A stretch of 64,000 nucleotides of DNA from Corylus avellana (taxonomy: Eukaryota; Streptophyta; Magnoliopsida; Fagales; Betulaceae): assembly GCF_901000735.1 (NCBI RefSeq), contig NC_081543.1:12259921-12323920 (forward strand), in the 5' to 3' direction. Position numbers and translations under genes: made by a program. Shown piece by piece: positions 1 to 11,125 of the stretch. The notes below the pieces were generated by a model. That model saw only the letters and a list, made by a program, of their open reading frames with translations. It ran no database searches and was not told the origin of the DNA. How positions within the stretch are numbered: the first letter of the stretch is position 1; every line of letters starts with the position of its first letter.

Positions 1-1850
1 AATTGTATAGCTCCAAACTGGTTTGAGTAGGTTCCCTGTCCATATCTTTCCTGGCTTCCCAAGGAGTTCCCACACAGTCCTCCTCCAAACCTTCCATACC
101 TCTTGCCAACCCAACCTCCAATTCTGCCCCAGGGGAAATTAATTCCCCTTTTTCTATTATTTTATCACAAACTCCCACAATCTCGGAACTGGTTAGAGTT
201 CCCGGTCTAGGCAATATTTCCCAGGAAGCAGTGACTGCCGAGAGGTCAAAACCAATCCCTGTCACCTTCGCCCAGTTAGCCTGAACTGCCGGAGACCCAT
301 ACCCATCCCCCACCACCAAATTCCGAGCATTATGCTCTGCCAGAACTGCAATCCTTCTTGCCTCTTGGACATCGGAGCCTCTGCCATCGCCCAGCTCCAC
401 CTCCGACACTGTTTCTCTCCCCATCGGCACTATCTGTCGCCGACCCAAGTGTAAAACTCCATCCCTCATGCCGGTCAGCTCCATTTCACCTTTAGAGGGT
501 GCTTTTCCCAATAAGCCCCGGGCAGACCTCGCCGATGGACCTACCGGCGGTTGACACATTGCTACTTGATGACCTGCAGTGGACGATGAAGCTCCTGGAT
601 CACCATTCTTGTATGTCATCCAGCCCACTTGAACTTTTTTCACCCTCATCGGCCTTTTTTTCTTTTTGTCTCCCTCTTCTCTTATTCCCTTCTCCCACCT
701 TCTGGGTCTTACCCAACGACTGCATGGGCTGGGTATTAACATCCTCCATTGCATTTTGGTTGATTGGCGTAGGCCCAAGGTCCGTAAGCCCACGAACGCA
801 ATGCCCACACTTTCCCATCGCCAAGTGCTCCAGGCAATCCTTTATCTCCTACTGAAGCTTTTCCAAAGAGTTCCTTAATTTGACGCATTCGAATCCTCCA
901 AACTCCACGTGTCCCTTGTCAGAATTATTCTTCCCACCAGGTGCATCACGTATATCACGTCCTTGCGCCACCACCTCTGCATGAGACAAATTGCCACTAC
1001 CCAACAATCCAGGAACCACCGGAGAGATTTTCACCGGAGATACAGATTGCACCAGCGAAGGAATTGCCGGAAAATCCATCATGTATCGCTTCCTCCCTGA
1101 TTCTTCCATGCATCCCCCTTCAATCGGATCCTTTCCCTTAACATTCGCCGGAAGTATACCACCTGGGTGTTTGAGAATGGCTATCGAACCTGACCCTGGA
1201 CCAGTAACATTCACGTTCATCTTCTTCTGTGGCACAGCATGTTTTCCAGCTTCCCCGACAACATTTAGGGACTCTTGCGATGGTTAAAGTTCCTCGACGG
1301 ACATACCATGGCGTGTAACACCTCAGAAAAGCTCCTCCTTTTCTTCACATCATCCTTTTCTGGAGCCATCAAGACTGGTTGGAAGAATCTAATAGCAATC
1401 TGAATCTCAGACTCAAGCTTACTCCATCCTTTCTGGTTCTTCCCTTCTGGCACCATGACTGACCTGCGCCTCTCCCTCCCCTCACATTCTTCAATCACCA
1501 AAAAGCTTCCATATATTGTTGAAGCACTTCTGGGCTAATATTCTAGGATAGCCCGGCTTAGAATGATCATGAAAGACCCTGGAATCCCTCACTGCAATCA
1601 ACTCTTCAAAGATATGTAAAAGCCAAACAGCTTCATTTCTTCCCAACCAACTTCACTGACCTCACCAACCTTTTGTTTTTCTCCTTAATCTCTAACCCAG
1701 CTTCCCCATCCTTCACCAGCATCTCAAAATCCTTGGATTCAATCGACCATCTCCTTGCTAAACGCATCTGACCACCTCCGGCCACCCACCTTAGAGTAAT
1801 ATACTTACATGAAGGCCTAAAAATTGTATTGCCCAAAACTGAAATAGAGG
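1..1850 (-). mobile_element. LINE (non-LTR retrotransposon) ORF1 region, decayed, cut by the window edge
   Basis: Broken minus-strand reading frames run in series from about 1836 down to 849. The first, 1836-1633, contains LARRWSIESKDFEML. The next, 1501-1265, contains VMVPEGKNQKGWSKLE. Both resemble the N-terminal part of plant LINE ORF1 (gag-like) proteins, where an 'IPEG..G.GW' block followed by a hydrophobic stretch is usual. Downstream (1235-849 and on to 1) the frame is Pro/Gly/Ser-rich, as in the linker of such proteins. Frameshifts and stops separate the pieces, so no intact protein is made. The 5' end lies near 1836-1940 and the reverse-transcriptase part would be left of the window. 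The family assignment is by residue pattern only. Confidence 0.6.
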
Positions 1851-1974
1851 GGCTTCAATACCAAATCCTTTTTCAGCAATACAATACAACTAAAGACATA
1901 CCAAACAGAAAAATGGATTGTAATAGCTGGAATTTTTTAATAGAAAAGATTAATCATGACAAACATGTAATTAA

Positions 1975-2360
1975 TATATATTTTTTGATAAATAATCAAA
2001 ATATTATTAAAAAGCGCAAAAGGCGCAAACCAAGTACACAAGAAAATTACCTAGCTAGAAAGAGAAAAAAGATCATGAAAATATGAAAGCAAAGCAAATA
2101 AGGATAGTCTAACGCAGTTGTCTAAAGGTAAACAATATTGAGGAAGAAAAACTTTAGTTCCATCACCGTCCTCGCACAGTCCTCAAAACTTTTATCATTT
2201 TTTTTCAGCCAAAGACACCACAAAAGACATGATAGGCACCATCTTTCACACTGCTACACTCTGAGAACTGCCATATAACCCTCCAGCAAGCCAATAGGTC
2301 CACTACATGTGTAGGCATAACCTAAGTCAGCCCAACTAGACTGAAAATGGCACTCCATAT
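1975..2360 (-). mobile_element. 3' end of a second LINE (ORF2 tail and 3' UTR)
   Basis: Read on the minus strand, 2290-2130 gives LWCLWLKKNDKSFEDC, which resembles the C-terminal 'W.LW.ERN.R.FED' block that follows the zf-RVT domain in plant LINE ORF2. It is followed by a 3' UTR containing GCGCCTTTTGCGC, AATAATATTTTGATTATTTATC and a short A run. The same 3' end style is seen at 5840-5908. It is a separate, 5'-truncated insertion lying head-to-tail with the ORF1 fragment to its left. I found no target duplication. Confidence 0.6.
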
Positions 2361-3249
2361 CTATGATGTGAAAGTAGCTTTAATATGTTATACATGAATA
2401 TTCTGTATATGATAATTGATCCACGTGTAGTATTATAGATATTCAGATTCAAATTGAATCTGGATTTTTGTTGGATTCTAAGCTTAGTTGCGTTTTTTCA
2501 TAAATTTATTGGATTTTGGTCTAATTTCTGTTTTTACTATATATAATGAGATTCATATTCAAGGTACCAAGTCCAAACCATTGAAGTCTGTGTCCTGTTT
2601 GATCAATGTGTTGTGTCAGATTACAGAGATATTGCAAGAGCTTTGATTTTAAAACACGTTGGATCTTGGGCATCTCCAGGGTGCTTAGAGAACCCACACG
2701 TCAATATTCAAGCATGTAGATCCCTCTTGGTTACCTTAGAATTTCACAAGGAAACTAAAAAGCTGGTGTTGCCTGGTTGTGATTGTGCTGGTGGTAGTTT
2801 TGAGATTTGAATCTCCCTGTTTTCATACTAAAAGTAGGCTCTATCTTTCTCAACAACTTGTGAGAGTGATTTTGTAGTTTGTGGATGTCAGATATTTCCA
2901 ATTTCACACTAATTGATTCGGTTGGAAACAGTGAATCTCCCTGTAGATCTTGTGCTCTTTTAAAGAGCAAATTGTCTATTTCATCGAAGGACTATTACTT
3001 GGTTGGCTTCTTATCTTTTATGGTTGCAGACTATGTTCAGTGCTCTCTTTCTGGTTCAACTCTTCTGCTTTTATCCCGCTTTCTAGTAGTTGAATTTTAA
3101 TGGAATAAGTTACGTGTAATTTAGTTCTGAAACTAGTGGCTACTGTTTTGTGATCTATGCAAATTGAAAGACTTTCATTTTCTGTCAGTCAAGATATGTC
3201 ACTTCCCTCATGTTTTACCTTATTGTTGAACTTTTAATCTTTGATACAG
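2361..3249. other. No recognisable gene; sequence upstream of the first visible GPAT exon
   Basis: I looked here for the GPAT exon that should precede the one at 3250 (family text ending in IRPL.DFR) and did not find it. The only open frame (2613-2810, +) has no family I recognise. The stretch is probably intron, with the upstream exons left of position 1, or else the gene has lost its 5' part. Confidence 0.4.
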
Positions 3250-6200
3250 AAATTCGTATGTAGGCAACATTTCGCTTTTCAATGAAATTGAAGAGAAGCT
3301 TCAGAAGGTGCCTATTTTCAGTATTCCAATTTGCTTTCGTTTATTGTCTCTGCTGCTGCTAATTGCTGAAGTCTGTTCTATTATCTCTTTTCATAAAGTT
3401 AAAAATATAACTGCCTCCTAGTTACTTGTGTTAAAATATTAATTAAATGATTAAATTTGTCTTCTCTACCAGCTTAAGCTTTTGAAATAATCGGTGATTG
3501 ACCATGGTATGAGAGTAAAGGTTCTGAATTTGAACTTTGTCTATGTCATTCACCTCCTTTTTTAAAAAGTGTCTTAGATAACTTATGTATAATGAACATA
3601 GGCAAAAAGGGGGGGGGGGGAGGATTATATGATTAGAAAAAATAGTAGGGAATTTATGTGGCAAATTATTGCTATTATCATATAGTGCATATGATGATGA
3701 AAACCTTTAGACAAGTTACTTCCATGACTGGACCAATATGATCTTTCCATGGCCTGGTTTTGTTTGGTTCTACTAGTCCATTGGTTGGTTGTGTGACGAA
3801 ATTGAGAACCATTCTTGATTGGTTTAGTTTTGGGTTAAGGGTTAACCCTGTGCAAAGGAACTGATACAAGTTTTATGGGGAACTTTCATAATTAGAATCC
3901 TTCTGTGATGTGCTTCCTTTACTATTCTAAGCTAAGAAATTAAGGCTAGAACTTTGCTTTGATGCTAGCTGGCCCAATTGCTTTTGGGCATTAGTTATGT
4001 AAGATTTGGATTGTAATAAGGCCCAGAGGTTTCTCCGGTATGCAATATGAAGGTACTGTATTTATGAATTTTTTTTTTTTTTGTGTGTGTGTGTGTGCGT
4101 GTGTGTGTATTAATATGCCTTTTCAAGTAATGAGTGAAGAAATAGAAGATCATATAGAACTATCTGTGTGTTCAATGGCTTGTCATCTGTGCTTCTCATG
4201 GTTTTAAGCATTGTTGATAATTGCCAATTTATGATTTTCAATTATTTGTTGATGTAGAATTGACCTGTGTTAATGCAATAATTTCTCATATGATTGATTA
4301 CAGGGTCACAATATTGTCTTGATGTCAAACCACCAAACTGAAGCAGACCCAGCTATCATTGCATTGTTGCTTGAAGCAACAAACCCACATATTGCTGAAA
4401 GCATGGTGAAACTTTTTTCCACCCTTCAAACTCAGAGCCTACAATAGTTACTAATGTTATTCTGTGCATTGGGAAATGTTAGCATAACAAACTCAAACTT
4501 GACGTACTGCAGACTTATATAGCAGGGGATAGAGTTTTAATAGATCCTCTTTGCAAGCCCTTCAGCAAGGGAAGGTGATTCTGAAGTTTTCAGATGACAT
4601 CATATTGTGATTATGCTTTTTACACCTGTTTAAATTTTAACGAATTTGATGTTATTGTCCTTTTTGCATCTTGCTAGGAATCTTCTCTGTGTGTACTCGA
4701 AGAAGCACATGTATGATGATCCTGAGCTTGTTGAGATGAAAAAGAAAGCAAACACACGAAGTTTGAAGGAAATGGCTTTACTTTTAAGGTACCTCTGCTT
4801 GTCTCTGTGAGTCTGATTGAAGTCTTGGATATATGATGCCTGTGGACATGAGGAATGGATACCATTGAAAGTCATTTCTTATTTCTGGCCATCATAGGTA
4901 ATTTTAGCATGTATCCTTTTACTTATTCGTTTGAGGATGGTAGAGAGTTGGTATGGGGTGGGGGCCGTGGGGCTATAAAAGAATATTAGGAGAGGGTGGA
5001 GGTTGTTTTCTAGTCATACTAGATTTGAGCTGGGAAATGGCTTCAAGATAAAATTTTGGGATGCTGTATGGCGTGGGGAGATGGCCCTTAAGGAAGCATT
5101 CCTAGAGTTATATAGCATTGCATGTACAAAGGATGCTTCTATTGCAGTTCATTAGGATCTTTCTAGTGGTTTCCTTCAGTGGAATGTGAGCTTTTCTAGA
5201 GCTGCTCACGATTGAGAGGTGGATTTATTGGGTTGTTTTTTCAGTGTATTGTATTCCTATAAAGTGAGACGTAAAGGGGAAGACAAGCTTTGGTGGGCAC
5301 CTTCAAACAAAGGGATATTTGACCTTAGCTCCTTTTACAAGGTCCTTGCATGTAATGATGGCATTCATTTTCCTTGGAAGAGCATTTGGCGAATCAAGGT
5401 GCCTTTGAGAGTGGGGTTTTTCACTTGGTCGGCGACCCTATGAAAGATCCTTACTATGGATAACCTTAGGAAGTGACATGATTATTGTTGATTGTTGCTG
5501 CATGTGCAATAGAAATGAGAAGTCAGTGAATCTTCTTATCCATTGTGAGGTGGCTTGTTCCTTATGGAATGCTTTCTTTAGTCACTTTGTGTTGTCCCAC
5601 GTGCTAGAGTGTTGTAGTGTGAAAGATAGTGCCCTCTTGCCTTTTGTGGTGCCTTTGACGGGAAAGAAACGACCAAATTTTCGAGAACCGAGAGAGGACG
5701 TTGGAGGAGTTTAAGTCATTTTTTATTCCTCTTTTTATGGACAACTGCGTTTTTAGCACGTTTGGTGATTAGTTTTAATGATTTTCTTCTTCTTTTTTCT
5801 CCTTATAAATAGGTGTTTTTCTTGTATACTTGTGTATTGGGCTGCGCTTTGCGCTTTTAATAATATCTTAATTACTTTTTTTTCTTTCAAAAAAAAAAAA
5901 AAAAAAACCTTATTCATTTGATCGTTCAGATTGCCCCCTTAGATTTTATACCTTTTTTTTTTCTTGGTCTTTTTTCTCTTCGCCTTTCTATTTTTCTTTA
6001 CCTTTTCCTTGAATCTGAGTGATGGAATTGTGTAAAATTTATTTGAGTAGTAGCTGGCAGATTGAATGATATAAGTAGAACTTGATAGGTGGAATCCCTC
6101 TTTGGAAGTCTGATGAACGACAAAGATAGGGCTGTTGTGTTAGTTTGTCTGGTTTGCCTTCGACTTCATTTTGGGATTGATATAGCGTTCGATGTGGTTT

Positions 6201-9177
6201 GGTGATGCCTCTGGAGAGTACATGATAACAGTCTAAAGCACTGAACAGATCTTTTTCAAATTAGGACTTAATGAGGGGAGTTAGGGGGACATCTCGATCT
6301 TTTACCATATGGATTTGTAGCAGCTTGGATTTTCTAAGGAATCAAGTCCAAAAGAGGCTTTGTGCTTTTGGCTTGTGCCCCTTTTTGTGCATTATATTAG
6401 TTATATAAAAACAAATGTTTGAAAGAGACTTTGTGGTAAAATGGTCAGAAACAGAATTTTTTTTTTTTTTTCCTGTGGATTGGCAGATGAAGGTCTTAGA
6501 TGATATCTAGGCAGCTTGTGTTTCAAAATGAGGATTATTATTGAGGTATACTATGGTAATATTGATATTTTAGTTGGAAAGATAGTATTGGTTTTTTGAT
6601 AAATTAGTTGGAAAGATAGTATTTGTGGCCTGTATATCAAGGATGGGGAATTGTGGATGTTTATGTTGGCAATCTTGGTATTTACTTGATTCTAATTTAT
6701 TTCATAAAATAAATAATAAGCTGAAGGCTATCATGCAACTGTTTTATGGTTTTGCAAGGAGCTCTTGTCTTTGACTTGGATATTTTCATCACAATTTCCA
6801 CACTGCATTCCATGCTAGGATCTTAAATACTGTGCTTTACTCTCTATATTTCAAGTTTGTGATGCGCATTTATTTCTAATTGATAACACATTCAAGTCAA
6901 AGTTGATGGGAGATGCTGGTCAAATTTACTTCAAGAAGAGAGAATGTGAAATCTGAGGAAGTGAATTCGATTTATTTCTAGCGGAAATCCTCTAGAAATA
7001 ATTCTCTCTGTGGATTTTTCTACTTGTAATTGTTGTTTGACAAAATTATCAAATGCAATGCTGGATTTTTCTCCAAGTTATTCGAACAAGTTCTGTAATT
7101 GTTGTTTCTACAAGCAATTCGCTTCCACCCACACACACTCACACAGCTGTTGATTACTATCTCTTGGTGAAATCTAAATCTTCTCCTGTTTCCCCCAGTA
7201 TCCCACCTTATACTGATCCTTCAACTTTGATTTTAAAATTTTGTATGATTAGAAGTAGGGAATACTACAGTTATTTCAGTGCCTTAGATGTTTAATGTAT
7301 TCCTGCTCTTATAAATGATTTTGAAAACAGATCCGCACCTTTATTTTTGGCAGTTTTCTTTTAGCTCTGAAAAATCTTCCATTGTGCTCCTGTCACTTAG
7401 CGGCTTTCTGATACAGGGGTGGATCACAATTAATATGGATTGCACCAAGTGGTGGGAGGGATCGACCTGATCCTCACACAAATGAATGGTTTCCAGTAAG
7501 TTTTTCTTCTCCTCTCTTTCTTTGTATGTCAGCATCTGTTTGTTTCTTGCACCTTTATTATTTATGAAGTATTGAGTTAATTTATAATGCATCTCCAATG
7601 ATAGTTTCATTGTGAAACCACTAGTAGCTTGTGGAAGATATTTGGGTTGCAATTTGTATCTACTGAGATAAATTTTTACAGATATACTTCCTGAACATGG
7701 CATTAGTTAGGAGAAAAAATTTCTTTCTGTGCAGTATGTTCTTTATCTAGCCAAAGGTGTTAGTTCTTTCTTTAACCAAAAAAAAAAAAAAAAATTGTTT
7801 GATATTTTATCTCCATTTTGAGATGTCATTAAAACTTTGGTACTGATATAAGGGGGTCAGGCACCCTTTGATGCTTCTTCAGTGGACAATATGAGAAGGC
7901 TTGCTGAACATTCTGGTGCCCCCGGGCATATATATCCATTAGCATTGTTGTGCAATGACATAATGCCCCCTCCACCCCAGGTACGCCTTGTTTTTCACTT
8001 GGCGTCTTCTCTTTTTAACTGTTTTCCTCTCTTGTGACAATAGTAATTTTTTCCAGGTAGAAAAAGAAATTGGAGAGGAAAGGGTCATCTCCTTTCATGG
8101 AGCTGGATTATCAGTGTCACCAGGCATCAGCTTCTCTGAAATTGCTGCTGCCTGTGGAAACCCTGAAAAGGTTGGTTCCATTTAGTATGGTGGTCTTTCA
8201 CTTGGATGTTTTAATATCTAGTTCCTGAAATTTTGTATAATGTATCTTGGGCAGTGGAGAGCTATTTTGCATAAATACAAAATTTACCTGGCTATTTACA
8301 AATAAAAAAATTACCAGGCTATTAGGATAATGTTATTTGTATGAAGTCCTTTGCACAAAGCTTTCCGTCCTTGCTTTTATGTCTATACTGGTAAATAGAA
8401 CACATTACCCATGGTTGGAAACGAGGGATCAAGATAGAATTTTGTATACAAGACTATCCAAATAGCATTGTTCTAGGTATTAATATTAAAACATATTGAC
8501 TGCACCAGTGCATAATTGACTCCAATCGGTAACAACTTTTCATTACATCCTATGTTATAGATTCTGACATGTTACTCATTTTTTCCATGGCTATGAGATG
8601 GTTTGAGCGAGGTTTTAAATTTATGTAAAATAATCTTATGATGAGTTATTGCCCCTTTTAACTGCTGTAACAAGTAAAGAAGAAGGATAACAAAAGAGAT
8701 TAATCTTATTAGGATTTCAAACCTCATGAATGGATTAAAGCTATTTTTCAAACAGGCTTTATTTTATCAACTACACATAATTGTTAAAGTTGCTTTTGAC
8801 ACAGTATGCATAAGTTATTTGGTTTGTTAATAATCTTTTTTTTTTTGATAAGTAAAATCAAAAAATAAATAACCGCTTTTTTTTTTTTTTGTTCATAATC
8901 TTAGAGAAGTTATGTTCCATTAATGTTTTATTCAGAGGGTAGCCTCACCTGTTTAGGTTCTTAGTTTCCAAAGAACTTCATGCACATTATTTTTATGGTT
9001 AATTTTTATCGACTTTAAATGAGTTGGCTTTCACTTTTGCAGGCTAAGGATGCATACTCGCAAGCGATTTATAATTCCGTGACTGAGCAATACAATGTGC
9101 TCAATTCTGCTATACATGGCAAACAAGGACTAGAGGCATCTATACCGAGTGTCTCTTTGTCACAACCATGGAATTAG
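3250..9177 (+). CDS. ATS1: Plastid glycerol-3-phosphate 1-O-acyltransferase, C-terminal two thirds (5' exons not in window)
   Basis: Eight exons join in frame: 3250-3307, 4304-4405, 4513-4574, 4678-4788, 7417-7495, 7861-7980, 8057-8170 and 9043-9177 (stop). They give 259 residues starting [19 protein letters not shown] and ending SVSLSQPWN. The stromal enzyme moves acyl groups from acyl-ACP to the sn-1 position of glycerol-3-phosphate, making lysophosphatidate for the plastid ('prokaryotic') glycerolipid pathway. The H(X)4D catalytic motif is present as NHQTEADP, followed by the glycerol-phosphate-binding block PSGGRDRP and the PLALL-DIMPPPP block. Every intron is GT-AG and split codons restore the frame, with no stop or shift. 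The transit peptide and N-terminal helical domain (about 150-200 residues) are not in the window. They may lie left of position 1, beyond the LINEs, or be lost. One intron (4789-7416) carries a LINE. In Arabidopsis this gene neighbours the same hydrolase as here. Confidence 0.93.
4082..4108. repeat. (TG)n microsatellite in GPAT intron
   Basis: GT dinucleotide run with one C interruption, directly after a T tract. Confidence 0.9.
4922..5921 (+). mobile_element. 5'-truncated LINE inserted in GPAT intron, with target site duplication
   Basis: CTTATTCGTTTGA at 4922-4934 recurs as CTTATTCATTTGA at 5909-5921, just after a run of 19 A (5889-5907). The 0.97 kb between codes, with stops and shifts, for the C-terminal part of LINE ORF2. 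At 4990-5100 there is [16 protein letters not shown]. At 5219-5443 there is [18 protein letters not shown] and [17 protein letters not shown], and at 5478-5600 [18 protein letters not shown]; together these form the zf-RVT domain. The 3' UTR has GCGCTTTGCGCTTTTAATAA and the poly-A tail. The TSD and tail show ordinary target-primed insertion. The single mismatch between the duplications and the broken frames indicate an old copy. Confidence 0.92.
6570..6623 (-). mobile_element. 14-bp LINE-end micro-insertion with a perfect 20-bp target duplication
   Basis: TTAGTTGGAAAGATAGTATT occurs at 6570-6589 and again at 6604-6623. The 14 bases between read, on the minus strand, TTTATCAAAAAACC, i.e. the terminal '..TTATC-A(n)' of the LINE family seen at 1981 and 63528. 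I interpret this as target-primed reverse transcription that aborted after a few bases. A plain tandem duplication with filler DNA is an alternative. Confidence 0.7.
8823..8902 (-). mobile_element. About 50-bp truncated LINE 3' end with near-perfect 15-bp target duplication
   Basis: TTTGTTAATAATCTT (8823-8837) and TTTGTTCATAATCTT (8888-8902) match at 14 of 15 bases. The insert begins with T9-10 then GATAAGTAA, the complement of the LINE terminus TTACTTATC-A(n). A second T tract lies at its right end. It sits in the last GPAT intron. Confidence 0.6.
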
Positions 9178-9732
9178 TGGACCTTTATAATCAGGTACTT
9201 AATTTTTTTTCTTCATTTGGGATAAGGAAAATATTTTATTTAAAGATAAGGGCATTGCCCAGTGCAGAGGATACAAGAGAGACACCTGAAATTATACCCT
9301 AAAATTACAGATAATGGTGTACTAATCTCTTAAAAGATCATGAATTGGATCCTATGCATGAAGATGGGTTATACTTGAATGAAACAGTTGCTGTCATCTA
9401 GCCTAAATACTTCCATGAAAATGGTTCAGTATAACAAAACGAACATTTTTTCATCAAGCAGAAAACTTGTGGCTGTCGTGCTTAATTTGCCAGTAATTAA
9501 GCCTGTAATTAGTCCCCTGCGATTATTTAATTTGGTAGATATATTTCAGTAAATATCTAATTTATTAGATATACTTTGCATCCTGGTTTTGTCAAATATA
9601 CAGATTAACATGAGATGTTAATCCATTATACGTCAACTTTCAACCATTTGATAAGAGATGATATTAATCTGTATACATAAAGAAGTAATTCACATGCATG
9701 AGTTGTGCAGAAAATAGATGCTTGGATGACTT
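9178..9732. other. GPAT 3' UTR and flank
   Basis: AT-rich non-coding DNA after the GPAT stop. At 9230-9300 it has a LINE-tail-like stretch on the minus strand (TCTTTAAATAAAATATTTTC and upstream). No open frame of note. Confidence 0.4.
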
Positions 9733-11125
9733 TGTTGTGAAAAACACACACAACAACAAAAAAGTATGCACCTTAAGACGTAAAGTTTAACATGGTTCGG
9801 CAAATTGTGTCCAAAAATAATCCACTAGCAACTAGTTGGAATTATAAACTATCTAATAAAAAATTCTCAAATTTAATACTCTCAAACTCAAGACCCTAAT
9901 ACAGCCAATGGTGCTTTCACACTAACTCACACACTAGACAAAAGTATGTCTTGCAATTCACACGCAACGAACTATGTCTTCCAATTCTAATTAATGTGGG
10001 ATTACCACTCTAAACTAGGAACTACTGCACCTCCTTACTATTCTTCTTATCAATGTGGAATTTCAAAGCCAACAAGGTAACCTCTAAAGTTACCACCTCA
10101 TGTGTGGGACCCAACAAATTTCCTCCTCCGACATATGAGGATGTGTCCCCATTTGCACCAGTTTGGGTATCCCTTTGAGCCTCTGTGGGTAGGGGCGCTC
10201 CACCAAGTCGTCAACAAAGTCAAACTTTACTTCACTTTAATATCTTTTCTTCAATCCCACTCTCTTCCATCTTGTCACTACTTCTTTTTCAGTGTTTTAA
10301 CCAAACGTTACTCTGCAATTTGCTCTACCTTTAATTGTATCTCCAATTAACTCATACAGATTCTAAGCTTTCTCTCATTTCATTACCACCAAAGCACCTT
10401 TGTTAACTTTTACTACACCTCTTATAGAACATCCATAACCCAAAGAATCTAGCTGGCCTAAAGAAATCAAATTCCTTTCAAGTTCTACTACATGTCCATT
10501 GGTACTGGAAGCCTTCACGATCCTATCAAACATTTTAAATTTTACTCTGTATATTCCCACAACTTTACGCTCCTCGTTATTAGCTAACATAACAGAACTT
10601 TCATCACAACCTGTATATCTGTCAACCAGTCTCTATCCAACAAATTTTTAGTCGAATCTCCTTCTATGACCATAATAATATCACCATCTTCATCATCTTC
10701 ATTATTTTCTAGAGCAATCGCTGCATCCACTGCATCTGCGGACTTTTGACTTTCAAAACTTTTTAAATTTCTTTTAACGCGATGCATGGCAAAGTCCCCC
10801 ATCAAAGATATGGATTACAAACTTTTAACTATAAAACTCTTAAACTTGACACACTGGAATCCAAGATCCCAATAAACCCAATTGTGCTCTAACACTAACT
10901 CACACACTAGAAAAGTGTTTTCTTCCCATTCTCACACGCAACAAAGGCTACCCTACCACTCTTATCTATCAGAATTGGCACACCTCCCTACTTCACTTTT
11001 ACTGATGTGGGATTATCACTCTAATATAGGGACTACTGCACCTCCCTATTCTTCTTATCAATGTGGGAATTCAAAACCAAAGAAAGAAACCTCTGAAGTT
11101 ACCACCTCATGAGCGGGATCCAACA
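9733..11125 (-). mobile_element. Internally deleted Copia-type LTR retrotransposon
   Basis: Two related LTRs lie in direct orientation: 9733-10116 (complete, TGTTG...CAACA) and about 10812-11125 (lacking its U5 end). Shared text includes AACACTAACTCACACACTAG (exact in the right copy, near-exact in the left). On the minus strand a polypurine tract GGAGGAGGAAATT directly precedes the left LTR, so the element reads right to left and 9733-10116 is the 3' LTR. The left LTR's U5 end has CGAACCATGTTAAAC, common in plant Copia LTRs. Only about 0.7 kb of interior remains. Flanks GACTT (9728) and GACAT (11126) are a possible 5-bp target duplication with one mismatch. Confidence 0.85.
10375..10805 (-). 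pseudogene. Copia gag/pre-integrase fragment
   Basis: Two overlapping minus-strand frames (10805-10584 and 10590-10375) carry the end of a gag-like region with DAAIALENNEDDEDGD, then a gag-pre-integrase domain with VVELERNLISLGQLDSLGYG and VVKVNKGALVVMK. In Copia polyproteins this domain sits between the protease and the integrase. Here it is cut off at both ends and interrupted by a frameshift. Integrase, reverse transcriptase and RNase H are absent, so the element cannot move by itself. Confidence 0.8.

Noticed and set aside
2613..2810. Open frame upstream of GPAT as its missing exon
   Set aside because: Sequence does not resemble the GPAT N-terminal domain and no splice site joins it in frame to 3250.
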